64,000 bases of DNA from positions 460,781-524,780 of the forward strand of contig NC_006679.1 of the NCBI RefSeq assembly GCF_000091045.1, read 5' to 3'. A model generated the notes under the pieces. The model was not told the origin of the DNA. It was given only the letters and a program-made list of their open reading frames with translations, and did not search any database. Shown piece by piece: positions 1 to 12,746 of this stretch. This DNA is from Cryptococcus deneoformans JEC21 (Eukaryota > Basidiomycota > Tremellomycetes > Tremellales > Cryptococcaceae). Within the stretch, counting starts at the first letter, position 1. The number at the start of each line of letters is the position of its first letter. The position numbers and the translations under genes were made by a program.

Positions 1-774
1 CTGGAGACAGAGCAAAGCGTGCGAAGCGCAAAAGCAAGAAGAGTGGGACATTGGCTAACGCAGATGGATTCTGTAAAGACATTGAAAGTGAATTGACAGG
101 CTCCTTGCTTTTCAACGAACGCGCTGCTCGACTCTCAAACCCAGTCAAGGGCTGCATGAACAACTTCTGGTCCGTTAATGGCCGTACTTGTGTCTCGACA
201 GTTTCGTTCAGAACAGCTGTTCCAGTCAGTACTTGCTAGTGGAATATTTGAACTTACCGGAGCATCGCTCGATGATCTTTGTTTCCACAGGATCCTCTTT
301 CTGCAGCTCTCTCAATGACTTGACTAGCCTCTCCCAGGGGCGCTGGATGCTCCCGTCCTCTTCTCCTTTATCTTTTTTAAGTCGCTCTCCAGTTTTCTGG
401 GCATTGTCCTTCCTCTCAATTTCAAGCCTCACTATAATTTCCCCATTCGCTATGGAAGCAAGCAGACAAGCACATTCCAAAGCATCGTACACTAGCTTCT
501 TTCGTCTAGCTATTCTGCGTGGTGTACTCAAAGGCGATGGGGGCGCCGTTGTAGAGTCGGATGCGTATGGTGTACGACCCCTCGTCTCGCAGTCCCAGTG
601 ACCGTCGGCTTGAGACATTCGGATAGTGTCTGGCGCTTGCGATAGCGGAACAAAATTGACCGATGTGGAGGGCGAAGATAGTGAAGACGAGGAGGAGGAC
701 AAGGTCATGTCCCCAGACGAGGAAGTTGAAGAGTCTGATGGGTAGTCATTGTAGTGGTCTGTAAGCACACTCAT
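1..774 (-). CDS. Hypothetical protein, 3' end cut by the window edge
   Basis: The start codon is at 774. A first exon of 517 nt runs to 258, an intron lies at 217-257 (GTAAGT donor, CTGAC branch, ACAG acceptor), and the second exon stays open to base 1, so the carboxyl end is missing. The visible part is about 244 residues. It begins with a Ser-rich stretch (about residues 14-36), followed by a basic patch near residue 85 and a charged, probably helical segment (about 90-165). No catalytic motif, signal peptide or transmembrane segment is visible, and I do not recognise the family. The splice restores an open frame through the whole second exon, which is the main evidence for a real gene. Confidence 0.6.
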
Positions 775-1349
775 TCTTCTTCTCTGTGATGGACATGAAA
801 GTGTACAGCTTAGACGTCTGCCTGCTTATAAACTTTTAATAACATGGTCTATGACAGGCAGTGGCCAAAAAAAATGTCGGAGAAGAATGGACTTTCGACT
901 TTTGATGAGCTCATACTCTCGGCAAAGTTGTCACTTTTTACTCCACGAGATGCCCACCGTGAGATACGAGAGTTCCTGCGGAGTTAGACAGTGTCTCTTT
1001 TTTTCGGTGCTCTTCGGCTCTATGCATCTCCTGCTATACACCACATGTCGCAAGGGCTGCGAGATCGTATCACAGGGGAATATAGATTTTGTGCTGCAGC
1101 ATCGACTAGAACACTATCGCAGAGAAAAGTAGGACCACTGATTGATGAAGGATGAAGAGTAGCAGGAGGAGTGCTGAATGTCAATATGTAATGTAGTACA
1201 TCATGATGCGTCGTAAGGTGTATTGTGATACTCTGACTGCGTGTGCTCTCTGAGGCCTCTTATTTTCGCGAGTAAGTCTCTATTCGAGATCAAGAACCTG
1301 TAACCCTCTGCTTGCACAATATCCTCTGGTCCGGCAAGATCTAATGTCC
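775..1349. other. Intergenic: 5' side of the edge gene and 3' side of RPC25
   Basis: This 575-bp gap lies between two genes read leftwards. It should hold the promoter of the edge gene and the 3' untranslated region of RPC25. A 93-codon open frame on the plus strand (851-1132) has no recognisable protein character. I see no RNA gene or repeat. Confidence 0.5.
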
Positions 1350-2418
1350 TTACTCCTCATACATCTCCTCATTTTCCTCTCGCCCAGGCCACCAAGCTGT
1401 CACACCAAGACCTGATTCAGCTATTGTCGCCTACATGACAATTGTCAGTCAATGAGCTTGTTGGAATTAAGGCCTGAGCATACCAAGATCTTAAAGCCTG
1501 CCTTCTCAATGGGGTCCTTCCCCTCCACCGCTTCGCCGTTCATCTCCGCCAACATGGCCTGGGGTGTAGGGCGCACATCTTGCCATTCGATGGAGTCTAC
1601 ACGAAAACGGATCGCCTCTCCTAGATCTATATATAATCTCTCTACACAGAAAGATTAGCGTCAAGCCTAAGATTTGGGAAAGGAAGGGGAAACACGCACC
1701 AGAAATGACGGTATTTAACAGTTGTTCTTGGGTTAAGGTCGACTCATCATCAATAGCCACCCAGAAAAATGCTTTTTGTTGAGGATCGCTGGATATAATC
1801 CGTGAGCAACTGAACATTAGGCTGACCCATCGAACATACTAGGCGGAGTTCGGAGGTAAAAGCGAAGGGACAATGTAGATATCTTGGAAGAATCCCAGAG
1901 ATACTGTAGAAAATCCAGGTTACTAGAAGAACAGCAATTATACGACATGCTTACCTCGAATATAAGTCTTGGTAGTTGAGAGAACCCGGCCCACGATGAC
2001 TTCTCCAACAAAAGGTGCGAAGAGCATTAATCTGAAAGATACTGAAATTGTGTAAGTTGCCGAGAGAACTTCCACTGTGATCAAATCACTACCTACCCTT
2101 ATAATACATTAAGCCATTTCCCCAGGTCACTTTGCCATCTTCAGCTGTGAGGATATCGAACACTGAGAGGGCCAAACCCTTTTCTGGAACAAGCTTATTT
2201 GCGTATCTAAAAAACAATTCGCATCAGTTGAACCCCATCAATGCAAATAGGATTGATACTTGGTATTCAATGCATCTGTTATGGTAGTGACAGGCGGAAT
2301 ATCGAAAGTTTTCGGGGCTACGGGGACGGTATCCTACAGCGCCATAGGAGGGTAAGCGGTTCTCCTCCACCTGTCTAAGCCAGATACGACTCACTCGCAC
2401 ACCGATGAGGACGAACAT
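1350..2418 (-). CDS. RPC25: DNA-directed RNA polymerase III subunit Rpc25 (RPC8)
   Basis: Eight exons: complement(1350..1430, 1484..1641, 1700..1788, 1840..1903, 1955..2041, 2097..2206, 2260..2333, 2395..2418), giving 228 residues. Rpc25 is the Pol III counterpart of Rpb7; with Rpc17 it forms the stalk used in initiation. The protein opens MFVLIGVRDTV as in other Rpc25 proteins. It then has the tip-domain pattern YANKLVPEKGLALSVFDI, the core VSFRLMLFAPFVGEVIVG and VSLGFFQDIYI, and the family's terminal ESGLGVTAWW. The length is near the usual 205-230. The first exon is only 24 nt. The start is fixed by homology at the amino terminus. All splice sites are GT..AG and every junction preserves the family alignment, so the model is secure. 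The 290-bp gap to DBP7 should be a shared divergent promoter. Confidence 0.93.
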
Positions 2419-2708
2419 GATTCCCTTTTGCTAGTTTCCCTTTTGAATAGGTTCTAAGCAGCTCTGCTGGTGGATAATGGGTGGGACAGATCGCGAAAAG
2501 CAACTTTTGCAACGAAGAGAAAGCGGCCTCGCTGGGTACAAAGACGATGTTTTGACAGCAGCAGAGGCCTCCACTTTACCGATGACACGTCACGATTTTT
2601 AATGGAGGAGTGGTGCCTGAGATAGCGAAGGATTTTGAGGAGGAAAATAACGAAGGCGGATTGTTATTCCTAGTAATGCTTCTTGACAGTCTTGCTTAAA
2701 AGAAAACA

Positions 2709-5659
2709 ATGGCTGACGATATCGAGCTCAACTTTGCTGTACCAGCATCAGGTCTCGTGAGGCAAGTAGCCCCGAAGAAAGGTGGAAGATGGACTGACAG
2801 GTGAAGTGACTCTCTCTCCCACCAGAACTGGAAACTGATGGCCTCTGCAGAGTGAGGGCGAAGAGAGAAGCAAGGGATGCCTTCAAAAGCATGAAAGCGA
2901 ACCATTTAACAGTACAGAATCCCTCTATGCCTACTGTTTCCGCGTCCGAACTTGTTCCCAAACCGGCCGTAATAAAGCCTGCCCCTACATCTGCATCCGT
3001 ATCTCGACATCCGCAACCGAAGTCCCAGGTAGTCGCACCACCTCGGTTCACAAATGCAACTGCTGGCCCATCTCGTCCTGCCCCTTCTCCTCAAGCTGCG
3101 AGCTCAAATGTTCCTAAATCTGCTTCCATACCAGCTCCTGCCACCATCAAACATCGAACTTCTCTCCCTACCAACGCTTTCGAGCGTCCTCCTTTACCCC
3201 CTCAAGCTGGGCCATCTCGGCCGCACCCCGCGGAAAAGCTCAAGACTCCCCAGTTTATCTCTTCTCTGTTTACATCTGCTCCCCTCCCAGGAGTAAAGTC
3301 GTCTGTTGCTCCAGAGATATCTACCGGCGCCCCGTCTAATGCACCTGTGGACACGACAACATTCCAGGGTCTGGGCCTCAACAAGCTCCTTATCAACCAT
3401 TTGAAAGGGAAAATGGGAGTAGAGAAGCCGACAGGTATCCAACGAAACTGTTTGCCTTACATGCTCTCGTCCCCTTTGAACCCTGACAAGAAGGCTGGGG
3501 ATGAAGGCCCGAAAGAGGAACCCCTTCGCGATGTCCTCATACAGGCGCAGACTGGTTCCGGTAAAACTCTTTCCTATCTCCTTCCTATCGTCCAGACTCT
3601 TCTACCTCTGTCAAGGTTATCGTACATAGACCGCTCCATCGGTACTTTGGCCATCATCCTAGCACCCACTCGAGAACTCGCCCAGCAAATTTCCAAGGTG
3701 CTCGAACAGCTTTTGCATATGTCCTTTGCTGCATCCAAGGAAGGTAGTGACGACGAGGATGAGGACGATAGACCATTCACTCGATGGTTAGTATCTGGTT
3801 TATTAACCGGTGGATCAACGAGGACACATGAAAAAGCAAAGTTGAGGAAAGGTGTTCCGATCCTGGTGTCTACTCCCGGTCGACTGTTGGACCACTTGCA
3901 GAACACTATGTCTTTCCAGTGCGCCAAGACGATGTTTCTCGTTCTTGATGAAGCGGATAGACTTATGGACCTTGGTTTTGAAGAGACTATTCAGGGTATC
4001 ATCAAGGCGCTGGAGGGTAGAAGGAGAAATGAAATTAACATTGAGAAAGAGATGGATAAAGAGGGAGGTGGTACCATGCGTTGGCCCTTTTGGGACCGAG
4101 GACGACTCAATGTCCTGTGTTCCGCTACTGTCGATGCCAAGGTCGAGAGACTTGCGGGAGCTGCTCTGAGAGACCCCGTTCTGTTCCGTTCGGAGAAGGA
4201 CGAGGCAGAGGCCAAGAAGAAGGCCGAAGGCAAAGATGACGCTGTCATTAAAGCTCTCAACGAAGCTCAGGCCATAGTAATTCCTCAGGAATCTGAAGAG
4301 AAGTTTACTCCACCTTCCCAACTTTCGCAAAAATATGTGGTTCTGCCTACCAAGCTTCGACTTGTCGCACTTGTTGCTCTCCTCCGATCACTTATTTCGT
4401 CTGTGGCCAAGGGCATAAGTGTAAGTAATGGTACGAAGGTTATTGTGTTTTTGAGCTCTACGGATGCAGTAGACTTCCACTGGAAGCTACTCGGTGGAGT
4501 GCAGATGGGTCAGCAAGGACAACAGGCAGATGGAGAAAAGGAAGAAGATGAGGAGGAAGAAGGAGAAAGTGTCGAGGAACGCGAATCTGACGGCGAATCG
4601 AAAGCCAAGAAGAGCAAACGAAAGGCCAAATCCAAATCTACCGACGACATTGTGTCTCTCGCCTCTCCTCTTTTCCCAAACACTACCCTTCATCGATTGC
4701 ACGGTTCCCTCCCTCTTCGTACCCGTCTCGCCTCCCTCAAGGCTTTTGCCACCTCTTCTTCCCAGCCCTCTGTACTCTTCGCCACTTCGGTAGCTTCGCG
4801 CGGTCTCGATCTTCCTCTTGTCAGGGCGGTCGTACAATACGATCTTCCCACAGAAGGTGGTGCGAACGAGTACGTGCACAGAGTTGGTCGTACCGCCCGA
4901 GCGGGTAAGGGTGGTGAGGCATGGGCATTTGTCTCGCCCAGTGAGGAAGGCTGGGTGAAGTGGATCGAGGGTAAGATGGGCGCCGCCGAAGGCAAGAGTG
5001 GTGTAAACCTTGGTCAAGTTGGTGTGGAGGATGTCTTGAGAAAAGGATTCGGGGGCAAGTCATACGAATACGAAGCGAGAGCGACGGATGTGCAGTTGAG
5101 CTTTGAAAATTGGGTTTTGGCATCTGAGCAAGTTAGTTTTGGCTTTGTCTTTTGCTGCTATATCATTCTGACAAGTTGATTATAGAATGCTGCGCTCGCG
5201 CGAAAAGCTTTCGCTTCCTTCGTCCGAGCTTACTCTACCCACCCTCTCGAGGAGAAGCAATTCTTCCACACAAAGTTGCTTCATTTGGGTCATTTGGCCA
5301 AATCCTTTGCGTTGCGAGAAGCGCCTGCTCAGTTAGCCAGTGCTCTTTCAGCTGGTAAATCCAAAAGACCCAAGTCCAAGGCTGCATCTAGCGCCACCCA
5401 TCCAGGAAAGAGGAAGAGAGATGAGGATGAGGATGAGATGGAAGAGCGAGGAGGCAAGGAGTTGACTGCTAGAAACGAGACAGAGAGAAGAATGTACGAG
5501 GCGGTCAGGAAGCAAGGAAGGACGATCAAGAGTGGTGGTAAGCTGGGAGAGTTCTCCGGGAAAGGCCAGAACAAGGGACAAAAGGCAGCAGCAACTGGAG
5601 GAGAATTCCATATTGTCAATACGGGAGAGTTGGAGAGGCTGGTCGCAAGGAGGAAGTAA
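2709..5659 (+). CDS. DBP7: ATP-dependent RNA helicase Dbp7 (DEAD-box, ribosome biogenesis)
   Basis: Three exons: join(2709..2800, 2851..5131, 5186..5659), 948 residues. Dbp7 is a nucleolar helicase for large-subunit pre-rRNA assembly. The amino end carries the Dbp7-type KKGGRWTDR segment (about 24-32). The core follows in order: Q-motif region GIQRNC, Walker A AQTGSGKT (about 262), [21 protein letters not shown] (about 397), SAT (about 455), and the C-terminal helicase motif [10 protein letters not shown] (about 707). An acidic then lysine-rich insertion of about 50 residues lies in the second RecA half. The third exon encodes the Dbp7 carboxyl region with a Lys/Glu-rich tail. The start is the first ATG and gives the family amino terminus once intron 2801-2850 is removed. 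Confidence 0.93.
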
Positions 5660-6983
5660 ATATGTTTGGGTACTGTTTCTGTTTGGTCCTTTTATGCATA
5701 TTTTACTGGAGCTGTTTGGTCTGGACTGAGCACTATTATACTGCATTTTATATGTGAAGCCGAAGTTTCGCACGTGCGATATGTGGATGATGATAAGCCA
5801 TTTAATTAATTATGCCGGCGGTCACAAGGCACAAAAACCACGGATGGCTGTCGACGACACCACCACTTAAAATACGATACTATTAGTCTGCTGGTCGGTA
5901 TTGTACCTAGTATCAAGTCAGCGTCTTGACATAATTACTATGACATCCTTCGGTGTATTCGAGACTAAAATTTCCCAGCCAGCAGATGGTGACGGGGGCT
6001 AAAAAATTGGCTTCCTGATGAAGTAAGCTTCCTTCTTGTTGTTGAGAATTGAGTGGTTTTAAATCCATTCTGGTTGGCATTACTCCTTGATAATACAAAC
6101 CCGCCGAAGGACATCTGTCTGTTTCGCCAACAGAAGAAGAAAGGAGAAGAAAGAAGAAAGGCTCCTTTCTTGCAGTTTTCCGTTTAACGATCGCAATGTC
6201 TCAGCTTTCAATCGATTTGATTAATTAATAGATGTTGAAGAGCGTCGATCATCTGCTCGATTTTGGTTTTTGACATATGAATTGATGAATAAGATAAGTC
6301 TCATTTAATTTGTCTTAGATCGAATATGCAGTTAGTATGCAGCCGCAGACGCCCTCGGCACCGGATACTACGGAGCTCAGCACTTCAGCCAGCGTGAAAA
6401 AAAAGAAATGAGGGCCGAGGGGATCTGCTTCGGCACTTCGGTCAGAGGTTAGGTTAAAAAGGCGCTTTTACCTTTAAGAGTACGCACGAAGCGACTATTC
6501 TTGCTTTCTCGCCCGTAGATAAGTAAATCTTCCAATAAATATCGACGCTGCATGATCCCAGAACACAACAGCACAGAAACAATACAGTGCATATGCATAC
6601 AGCCATGTTAGAAAAGCGAGGCCTGTAAAAGCCGAATGTGATTGAGGATGACGCGCAAGGAAAGAAGCGGACAGAGATGGAGGACCTCGCAGTTTTTTTG
6701 TTGTCAGGCCGATGTGGTCATTACGACATCCCGAGAACACACGTCCAGCCACATTTTCATTCCCATAAAACCTTCTCTCCATATTATCGGCCAGCAACGA
6801 GCCAGGCGTTAGGACTGCTGTACATCTTCAGCACAAGAACGAAAAGGCACACCAGCCACACGACCACCTTCAGCAATTCCGATGCCCCTTATCGCCATAC
6901 GCCAACAACACACGCACATCCTCGACAAACTTTGCTAGAATCAGGTCGATATTTCCAGACATCGAAGAGGATTTGACTAAAGC
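5660..6983. other. Intergenic and 5' leader region of the receptor gene
   Basis: This 1.3-kb gap lies between DBP7 and the Gpr4-like gene, both on the plus strand, so it should contain the DBP7 3' end and the promoter and leader of the receptor gene. It is AT-rich, with TTAATTAA at about 5810 and 6218. A polypurine run of GAAGAA-type repeats lies at about 6130-6162. I see no convincing gene: open frames on either strand lack ATG starts or protein character. Confidence 0.5.
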
Positions 6984-9900
6984 ATGCCGAGTCTGTTGAC
7001 TCGGATAGAGGGATGGGAAGAGATCGAAGAGCCAATGCTGCATCAGGCAATGGGGCGAGATACGATTGCGTTAGCACCACAAACAACCCCATTAGAATCT
7101 GATCGGTGGATGGTTATTGTGAATGTCGTTATACTAGTAGGTTCATTGTTCCCCATGAGGAATGCTTCATGCGGCAAACTGACCTTCTTGAGCAAAGTGT
7201 TTGACTGTACTTGGTGCTGGGATGATACTTTCGTCCATGGCGATCAATGAGTTTGTTTTTTCACGACCAGGTACAACACGTACACGCATCGTCCAAGCAT
7301 TAATCGTCAGCGATCTTCTTCTTGGGTAGGTCATCACGCTGGCGTTACTGCAGAACACTCTCTGACCTTGATCCTATAGGATCATCGGCCTCATCTCCTC
7401 CGGTCTCACCCTCACTGGTGATGGCCATTTGATGTCTCATGGAACAACCTCTTGCTCGGGCCTGGGTTTTATGCTCACTGCCATTTTATGGTCTGGTAAG
7501 TCCAGTCTCAAGGAGACCCATGTCAGCGTCTACGGTTGACATAAAGGAACAGAGCATCTATGGACACTTTTACTTGCATTTGCTACTTACATGATCTTGA
7601 CCAATGTGCGTACATGAATGAACAAGGATTTACCCCATATGACATTGAACTGAGAGTCCCAAATAGCCTTTACACTCCATGACCTTATGGCTAGAAAAAA
7701 AGTGGTTTTATTTTTATATAATCGGTAGGTGACCTTATAATCACTAGCATGATTTGAAATCTGAACGATATCAATTTAGTTTGGGTCATAGCTATAATCA
7801 TGGGTTTGATTGGTTACGAAGTATATGGCTTTTACCCTGGTGAGATACACGGAAAAAAGTAGTGTGCTTAGCTAATGCCATTCCGCGAAGCTGGAGGGAT
7901 TTGTTTTTATGGAAACAACACTGGGCTTTACGCGGAACTCATCCAGTTCATCCCTAGGTATTTTCTCCTTTATCGGCGTGATCGAACAAATCTGACTGCG
8001 TTGATAGAGCAATTGTCTGCTTGACCATAACTGTTCTCTACTCTCGTCTCATTGTCTTTCTCCGCAGACCTGACAAAATTCGGGTCAAATCCGGCTCCAC
8101 CACCGGATATTCGGACGAAATCATTTCTGATACACGACAACGTTCTGGGCTGTTGCCCTTCACAAATCCTTTCAGGCGCAATTGTGCCAGCACCGGCAAT
8201 CCTCCTCAGGGAAATCAAAATGCCGCCATAGCCACAGTTTCAGGAGAAACCTCGGAAAGTTCTCAACCCGTGGAATCAATAAAGGACAAGGACGCTAGAC
8301 CTATTTCTGCTTTTGCTAGAAAATCGTGGTCTCTTCCGACTTCGCCAACGTCATTGCCTGAAAACATGGCAGACTTACCGCCCTGGGAGCGGATAGAGCT
8401 TCCAGCCTTCCAGATTGATGGTGAGAAATTTGGCGGTCCAGCAACGGCCGTTGGAGGCAGTTCGTCTCTGTGGAGTGGCTGGAAAGGTCTGGGAGGAAGA
8501 AAGCGGCCCTCGACTGGCTCGTCTATGATATCGCCTCAGCTTCAGGAAGCGCCTAGGTTTGGAAGCATATCCTCTAGCGCTAGCGTTGATGACGGGACAG
8601 TTAGCCCCAGGGGGGTCGCTGGAAAATTGAAGGTATCGGCCCAAACTTTAGTTGCGCCTCGGATGGAGATAATAGGTTCTGAGGAGGTGCCGACAGCTCC
8701 ACGCGATCACTTGTCTTCGATATCCCCTTTACCTGAAGACGTAACAGATGATGTTTCCAGAAACCGACATCGAAAGGCTAGTAATTCAGGTACGATGGTT
8801 GACCTTTCCTGGTGCACGCACAAGATGCCTTCTCATGGAAGCTTCACTCCGAGCAATTTGCCATCATCTGATAAATTATCGACACTCGAAAATCATCGCC
8901 CTTCTGTTGCAACAGTAGTAGATTCGATAGAAAGTATACGGGCGTCAAAAAAATTATTGGTGTCCTCCATAGCATTCGATGACGATGCTTCCATCCCGGC
9001 TGTGGAACAACTCCCAACTGCACAACCTCAACCAACGAGACCTCCTTCACCCATATTCTCACAATCCGCCCCTTCTTCTCGACCTCACTCGCCTTCGCAA
9101 CCTCGTACAACACTCTTCTCTAATCCAAAGTCTCTACACTCTCGGCAGCACACATTATCTGGACCAGATGTAGGAACCAGTTCCGCACCAGCTGCGTTAG
9201 ACGAAGACGATCTAGATGAGGAGCTGGATCTTATGAAGATGTTAGCTGCTACACCTCCAAAAGCCGATGATAGATTTGCCCTTCCTCCCGGTGAACAGTA
9301 TGAGCTGGTGCCGGAAAGCATGTCAAGCTATCTCAACAGGAAAACCGCCATGTTGATGCTTTGGTTCCCTTTGGGGGTAAGTTTGTATGCTTAGGATGGT
9401 TGACGTGGTCAAAAACTGAATCGGCCTGGTAGTACCTTTTGCTTTTCTCTGTGTCTTTTGTTCGCATCATCTGTATGTTCATGGAAGCTCGATTAGCCGT
9501 TGACTAGCTGATTGCTTAATCTGCAGATGATTTCTGTGGCAATCCTCCACATGCTCTGCGCGCCATTTCACGATGGTTCATCTTGGCTCAAGGTCTTCTC
9601 GATGCAATCATCTATGGTGTCGTTGAGTGGCAGTAAGTTTCAATTTCCGATCTCAGATGAAGTGATAGAAGCTTACTACAAATTCTCAGTACTAAGCGGG
9701 TAGTTCGCAAGCGAGTACGCCGCGGAACCTTCTCCCCTCATCATTCCAGCACCGGATCTAGAGTGGTCAACAGCACAGCACGCGTTGTCAACAGTATAAC
9801 ATCGCGTATGACACACTCTCGCGGAAATGGCTCTGGAAGCGGGCTCGGGACCGGCTCTGCAATAAATTGTGAGAATCTGCCAGGAGATAATGATCGTGTT

Positions 9901-10056
9901 AGCTACCAAGCAGGACAGACAAGGAGTGGGTTGCATGGGGGACATGTGACGAACGTAAATAGTGGGCTGGGCACAAGACCACGGAATGGAGAGGAATTAG
10001 TATCAGATGAAAAGCAGAAATCAGGTAATGGTGAAGTGCCAAGCAAAAAGACCTAA
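6984..10056 (+). CDS. GPR4: Seven-transmembrane G-protein-coupled receptor, Gpr4-like
   Basis: Eleven exons: join(6984..7136, 7198..7325, 7380..7495, 7553..7605, 7667..7724, 7780..7839, 7891..7957, 8008..9376, 9433..9472, 9527..9632, 9690..10056), 838 residues. Hydrophobic helices lie at about 42-67, 81-103, 118-149, 163-190, 201-229, 657-682 and 698-716. The pattern is that of cAMP-receptor-like fungal GPCRs (Dictyostelium cAR, Aspergillus GprH). In Cryptococcus the member of this class is Gpr4, reported to act upstream of Gpa1-cAMP signalling in amino-acid sensing. The third intracellular loop is very long (about 230-655), Ser/Thr/Pro-rich and mostly within one 1.37-kb exon. The tail after helix 7 is about 120 residues. 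An in-frame TAA two codons upstream supports the ATG. GPCR identity is firm; the Gpr4 name rests on class, length and neighbours. Confidence 0.82.
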
Positions 10057-10244
10057 AATACATTCATGGGCTTTCATATATACTGTAGTCGTTATAATCA
10101 TTAAAAGGAGTTAATAATATGTAGTTTTTATAGATCTTACTCGCATTTTATAGCATTTTGTTGTCTAGTGTCGCTGACATCTTCATACATGCATTGATGA
10201 GCTATATTAAAGACATTTTATCCTAAATTGTTGCGAGGATTTTT

Positions 10245-11691
10245 CTAAACTAACTCGTACTGTTCTCGGCTGATGATCCGTATACCAGCCTCGGTACCTC
10301 CCCACTCGAGGACCCTAGGGGGTTCACCCGGGATTGACGCCGCAGTGCTCTGGTCAATGACGCAAGGCAACTCCAAGACGACATTTGAGATGGCGCTCGA
10401 AAATGGAGGTTGATTGGGAGCAAACTGTCCAAAGGCCGGAGGAGATCCATAAGCTACAGATGCCGCATGAATCAACCTGCAACATGTGTCAACGATGCGT
10501 TGCTATCGGATTATGGCTAAGAGCTCACACATCTGATGTTAGCCCCTTTATAGGTGTCCTTTTCGTCCTAAAACGCTACAAATGCGATAAGGTGAACCTC
10601 TTGAGCGATTTGGAGTAAACTCACATGCATTCGGTAGCCCCCGGTAGTCTGCTCATATTTGTCAGCCGTCTATGCCTATCGAAAATAGATGTTCAACTTA
10701 CTCCTATTCTATCCTCGATTGACTAACATCGACTTCTATCAGTTTGTTGGTTGGCAGACATGGAAAAACTGCTTACATGAAATTCCTCTTTATGTGGCCA
10801 CCATTCACTTCCTTTTTCTGCCAGCCCCTCAAGGTCCTTTCCTTCTACTGTGCCAGTCAAACATCCTTTGAGCGGATGAGTGAAGATAGCGTCCACCTCA
10901 TCTGGACTTGGTCGAAGATGTTCCAACAATGACGTGTCAGAGAGGAAGCACACGGTAGCTGCCTCATGAATTAAACCATGCCTCCGAGTTGTTGTACCAG
11001 GATGTACTTACGAATGACAATGATGTGGTTCTTCATATGAGCATTTAAAGGCAAGATGGTCATTACAGGTTCGAGTACGGTCAGGTTATGTATTGAAGGA
11101 TGTTCGAGGGGAAGATTGACCTCTTCAAAAGCTTCTCTTCTCTATTTTGTTCATGCGTCAGATTGAGAAGAGTAATACTGGCTAAAAGACGTACAGCTGT
11201 ATGTGTTGCATCTCTATCTTCTGGATCCACCTTTCCACCTGGAAGCGCCTACAATGCGTGGCTGTGATTAGCTACACTATATTACTGATTGTTAAACAAG
11301 GAATGATTTCTTACAGTCTGAGATGGATGTCTCCTGTTCGATGTCGTATCAATAGAGTAGTTTTAAACGGATTTCACAGATTACTTACCGAAGTGTCTTA
11401 GCCCTGGTAGTCAACAAGACATGCAGTTTATCATCGGCCTCTCTTTGGAACAAGACAACCAGAACAGCTGCCTGCTTCACTATGCCGAAGCTGATAGGGA
11501 TAGGCTTTCGAACGCATGATAACGACCGAAGTGCTTACTTACTCATGGACAGAGTGTGAATCGTAATTCGCGAGTCTTTCCAAGCATTCCCTGGACTCAT
11601 CTGTGAGCGTCTCCAATACCTCGGAAGAGATGCCTCGTTCTTCTAACGATTTCCACTGTTTGAAACCTTGAAATTCTGATCCTAGACTCAT
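10245..11691 (-). CDS. Nudix hydrolase, CoA-diphosphatase (Pcd1/NUDT7) type, no PTS1
   Basis: Nine exons: complement(10245..10476, 10529..10575, 10625..10669, 10777..10958, 11012..11141, 11195..11248, 11315..11333, 11389..11490, 11543..11691), 319 residues. Pcd1-type Nudix enzymes cleave CoA and oxidised CoA. The Nudix region is visible as LRRHPSQTALPGGKVDPED (about 82-99) followed by TARREAFEEVNLP, with the REx2EE metal-binding core. The downstream region has the MHRF and TSDVLIHAASVAYG elements shared with the second Nudix gene in this window. One exon is 19 nt. The ATG at 11691 is the only suitable start. The protein ends YELV, so there is no peroxisomal tripeptide, unlike its neighbour. 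The exact substrate is inferred. Confidence 0.85.
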
Positions 11692-12396
11692 CTCAAATGC
11701 TATCAAGCGAAAATTTTGAGAGATAATGAATAGCAATTGTAACGCCTTTTGAATTCTAGGAGTTACAAATCGTAAGCTGGCGGCTGTTGTTTGCTTTCGA
11801 TGCCATATATAGTGGCGCGAACTCGGTTATTATCGCAATATTTTTTTGGTAGACTCTAAGAGATCGTAATACGGTAAGTGAAGTACGAATTGAGATTGTT
11901 GGTCGTCTGCCAGAGATACCCCCCCTTGAAGTTGGTTACAAGACAAAGGAGAGTACAAGCGCGGATGGGCAATAGAATGATGATGCGTGGACGCAAACTG
12001 TTGCTGAGTTGTTGAAAGCGAAGCGGGGGATCAGAATGAATGGAGAGAAGTACGAGCACTCGAATTCTTTGTGCACATGTACATATTCACTCTCTGTCTT
12101 TTCTTCTCGAGTTTTGACAGTTCTCTGGGGACACGAGAAGTGGAGGTCGAATGGCACGACGCGTCATTATTGCGACCCAAAAATAAACTCCATACTTTTC
12201 CTCACCGCTGTTGAATGATATTTGGCTTTATCGTACTTCAAGCATATTTGCCTTCATATTGCAACAAAATATGCAGATGAGATAAATAATTGGCGGCATG
12301 AATAAACTCCTAAGTGAAGAAGGAAAAAGCTGGGATTCGAGAAGTAGTACCAAATGGAGGAAACCAAATGAAAAAACCAAAAAAAGTGCAAAATGT
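11692..12396. other. Intergenic: promoter side of the first Nudix gene
   Basis: This gap lies between the Nudix gene start and tRNA-Gly. A TATATAT stretch at about 11805-11812 is roughly 115 bp upstream of the Nudix ATG on its strand and may be its TATA element. The rest shows no gene. Confidence 0.4.
12378..12384 (-). terminator. Pol III T-run terminator of tRNA-Gly
   Basis: A run of seven A on the plus strand reads as T7 on the minus strand, 12 nt beyond the tRNA 3' end. This is the usual RNA polymerase III termination signal. Confidence 0.6.
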
Positions 12397-12500
12397 ATAC
12401 GCTGTCGGGGAATCGAACCCCGTGCTAGAGCAATTATCCGCCTGAAGACGGCCATTGAAGCTAATGGGAAGCTCTAATGTTACCAATACACCAACAGCGT
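12397..12500 (-). tRNA. tRNA-Gly(CCC) with a 32-nt intron
   Basis: Read on the minus strand, a seven-base-pair acceptor stem pairs ACGCTGT with ACAGCGT and is followed by discriminator A. The D arm is GTGT/ACAT, the anticodon stem AGAGC/GCTCT, and the T loop TTCGATT is flanked by G and C runs. The anticodon loop TTCCCAT is split after the base 3' to CCC by an intron of about 32 nt, the canonical position 37/38. Mature length is 72 nt. Base pair 49-65 appears mismatched (G-G). The isotype follows from the CCC anticodon. Confidence 0.87.
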
Positions 12501-12746
12501 CTCATTTTAAGAAAATTTTACATTTCCAATAGATCTATCGAAACAAATAGGTGATCTGCAAGACACCACCCGGTTATTATCTTCGTGCAAAACACCCGCT
12601 CGAAGGTCAGAAGCATCCATCCATAGATTATTATGACAACAATAAATAGATGAGCGGATCACGCACGGCACGTCAATTATAACGCTTGACACTGCTTAAA
12701 ATCGCAACTTCATCTTATCCCACCAATCCCGGCCTCAATCTTCACC

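Noticed and set aside
851..1132. 93-codon plus-strand open frame between the first two genes
   Set aside because: No domain, no splice partners, and it lies in the expected promoter/3' region; composition is not protein-like.
6495..6797. 100-codon minus-strand open frame upstream of the receptor gene
   Set aside because: It begins with TTG, has no ATG near its start, and shows no family motif.
12009..12218. Possible small gene between the first Nudix gene and tRNA-Gly
   Set aside because: Short, AT-rich, no conserved feature; the region is better explained as promoter DNA.
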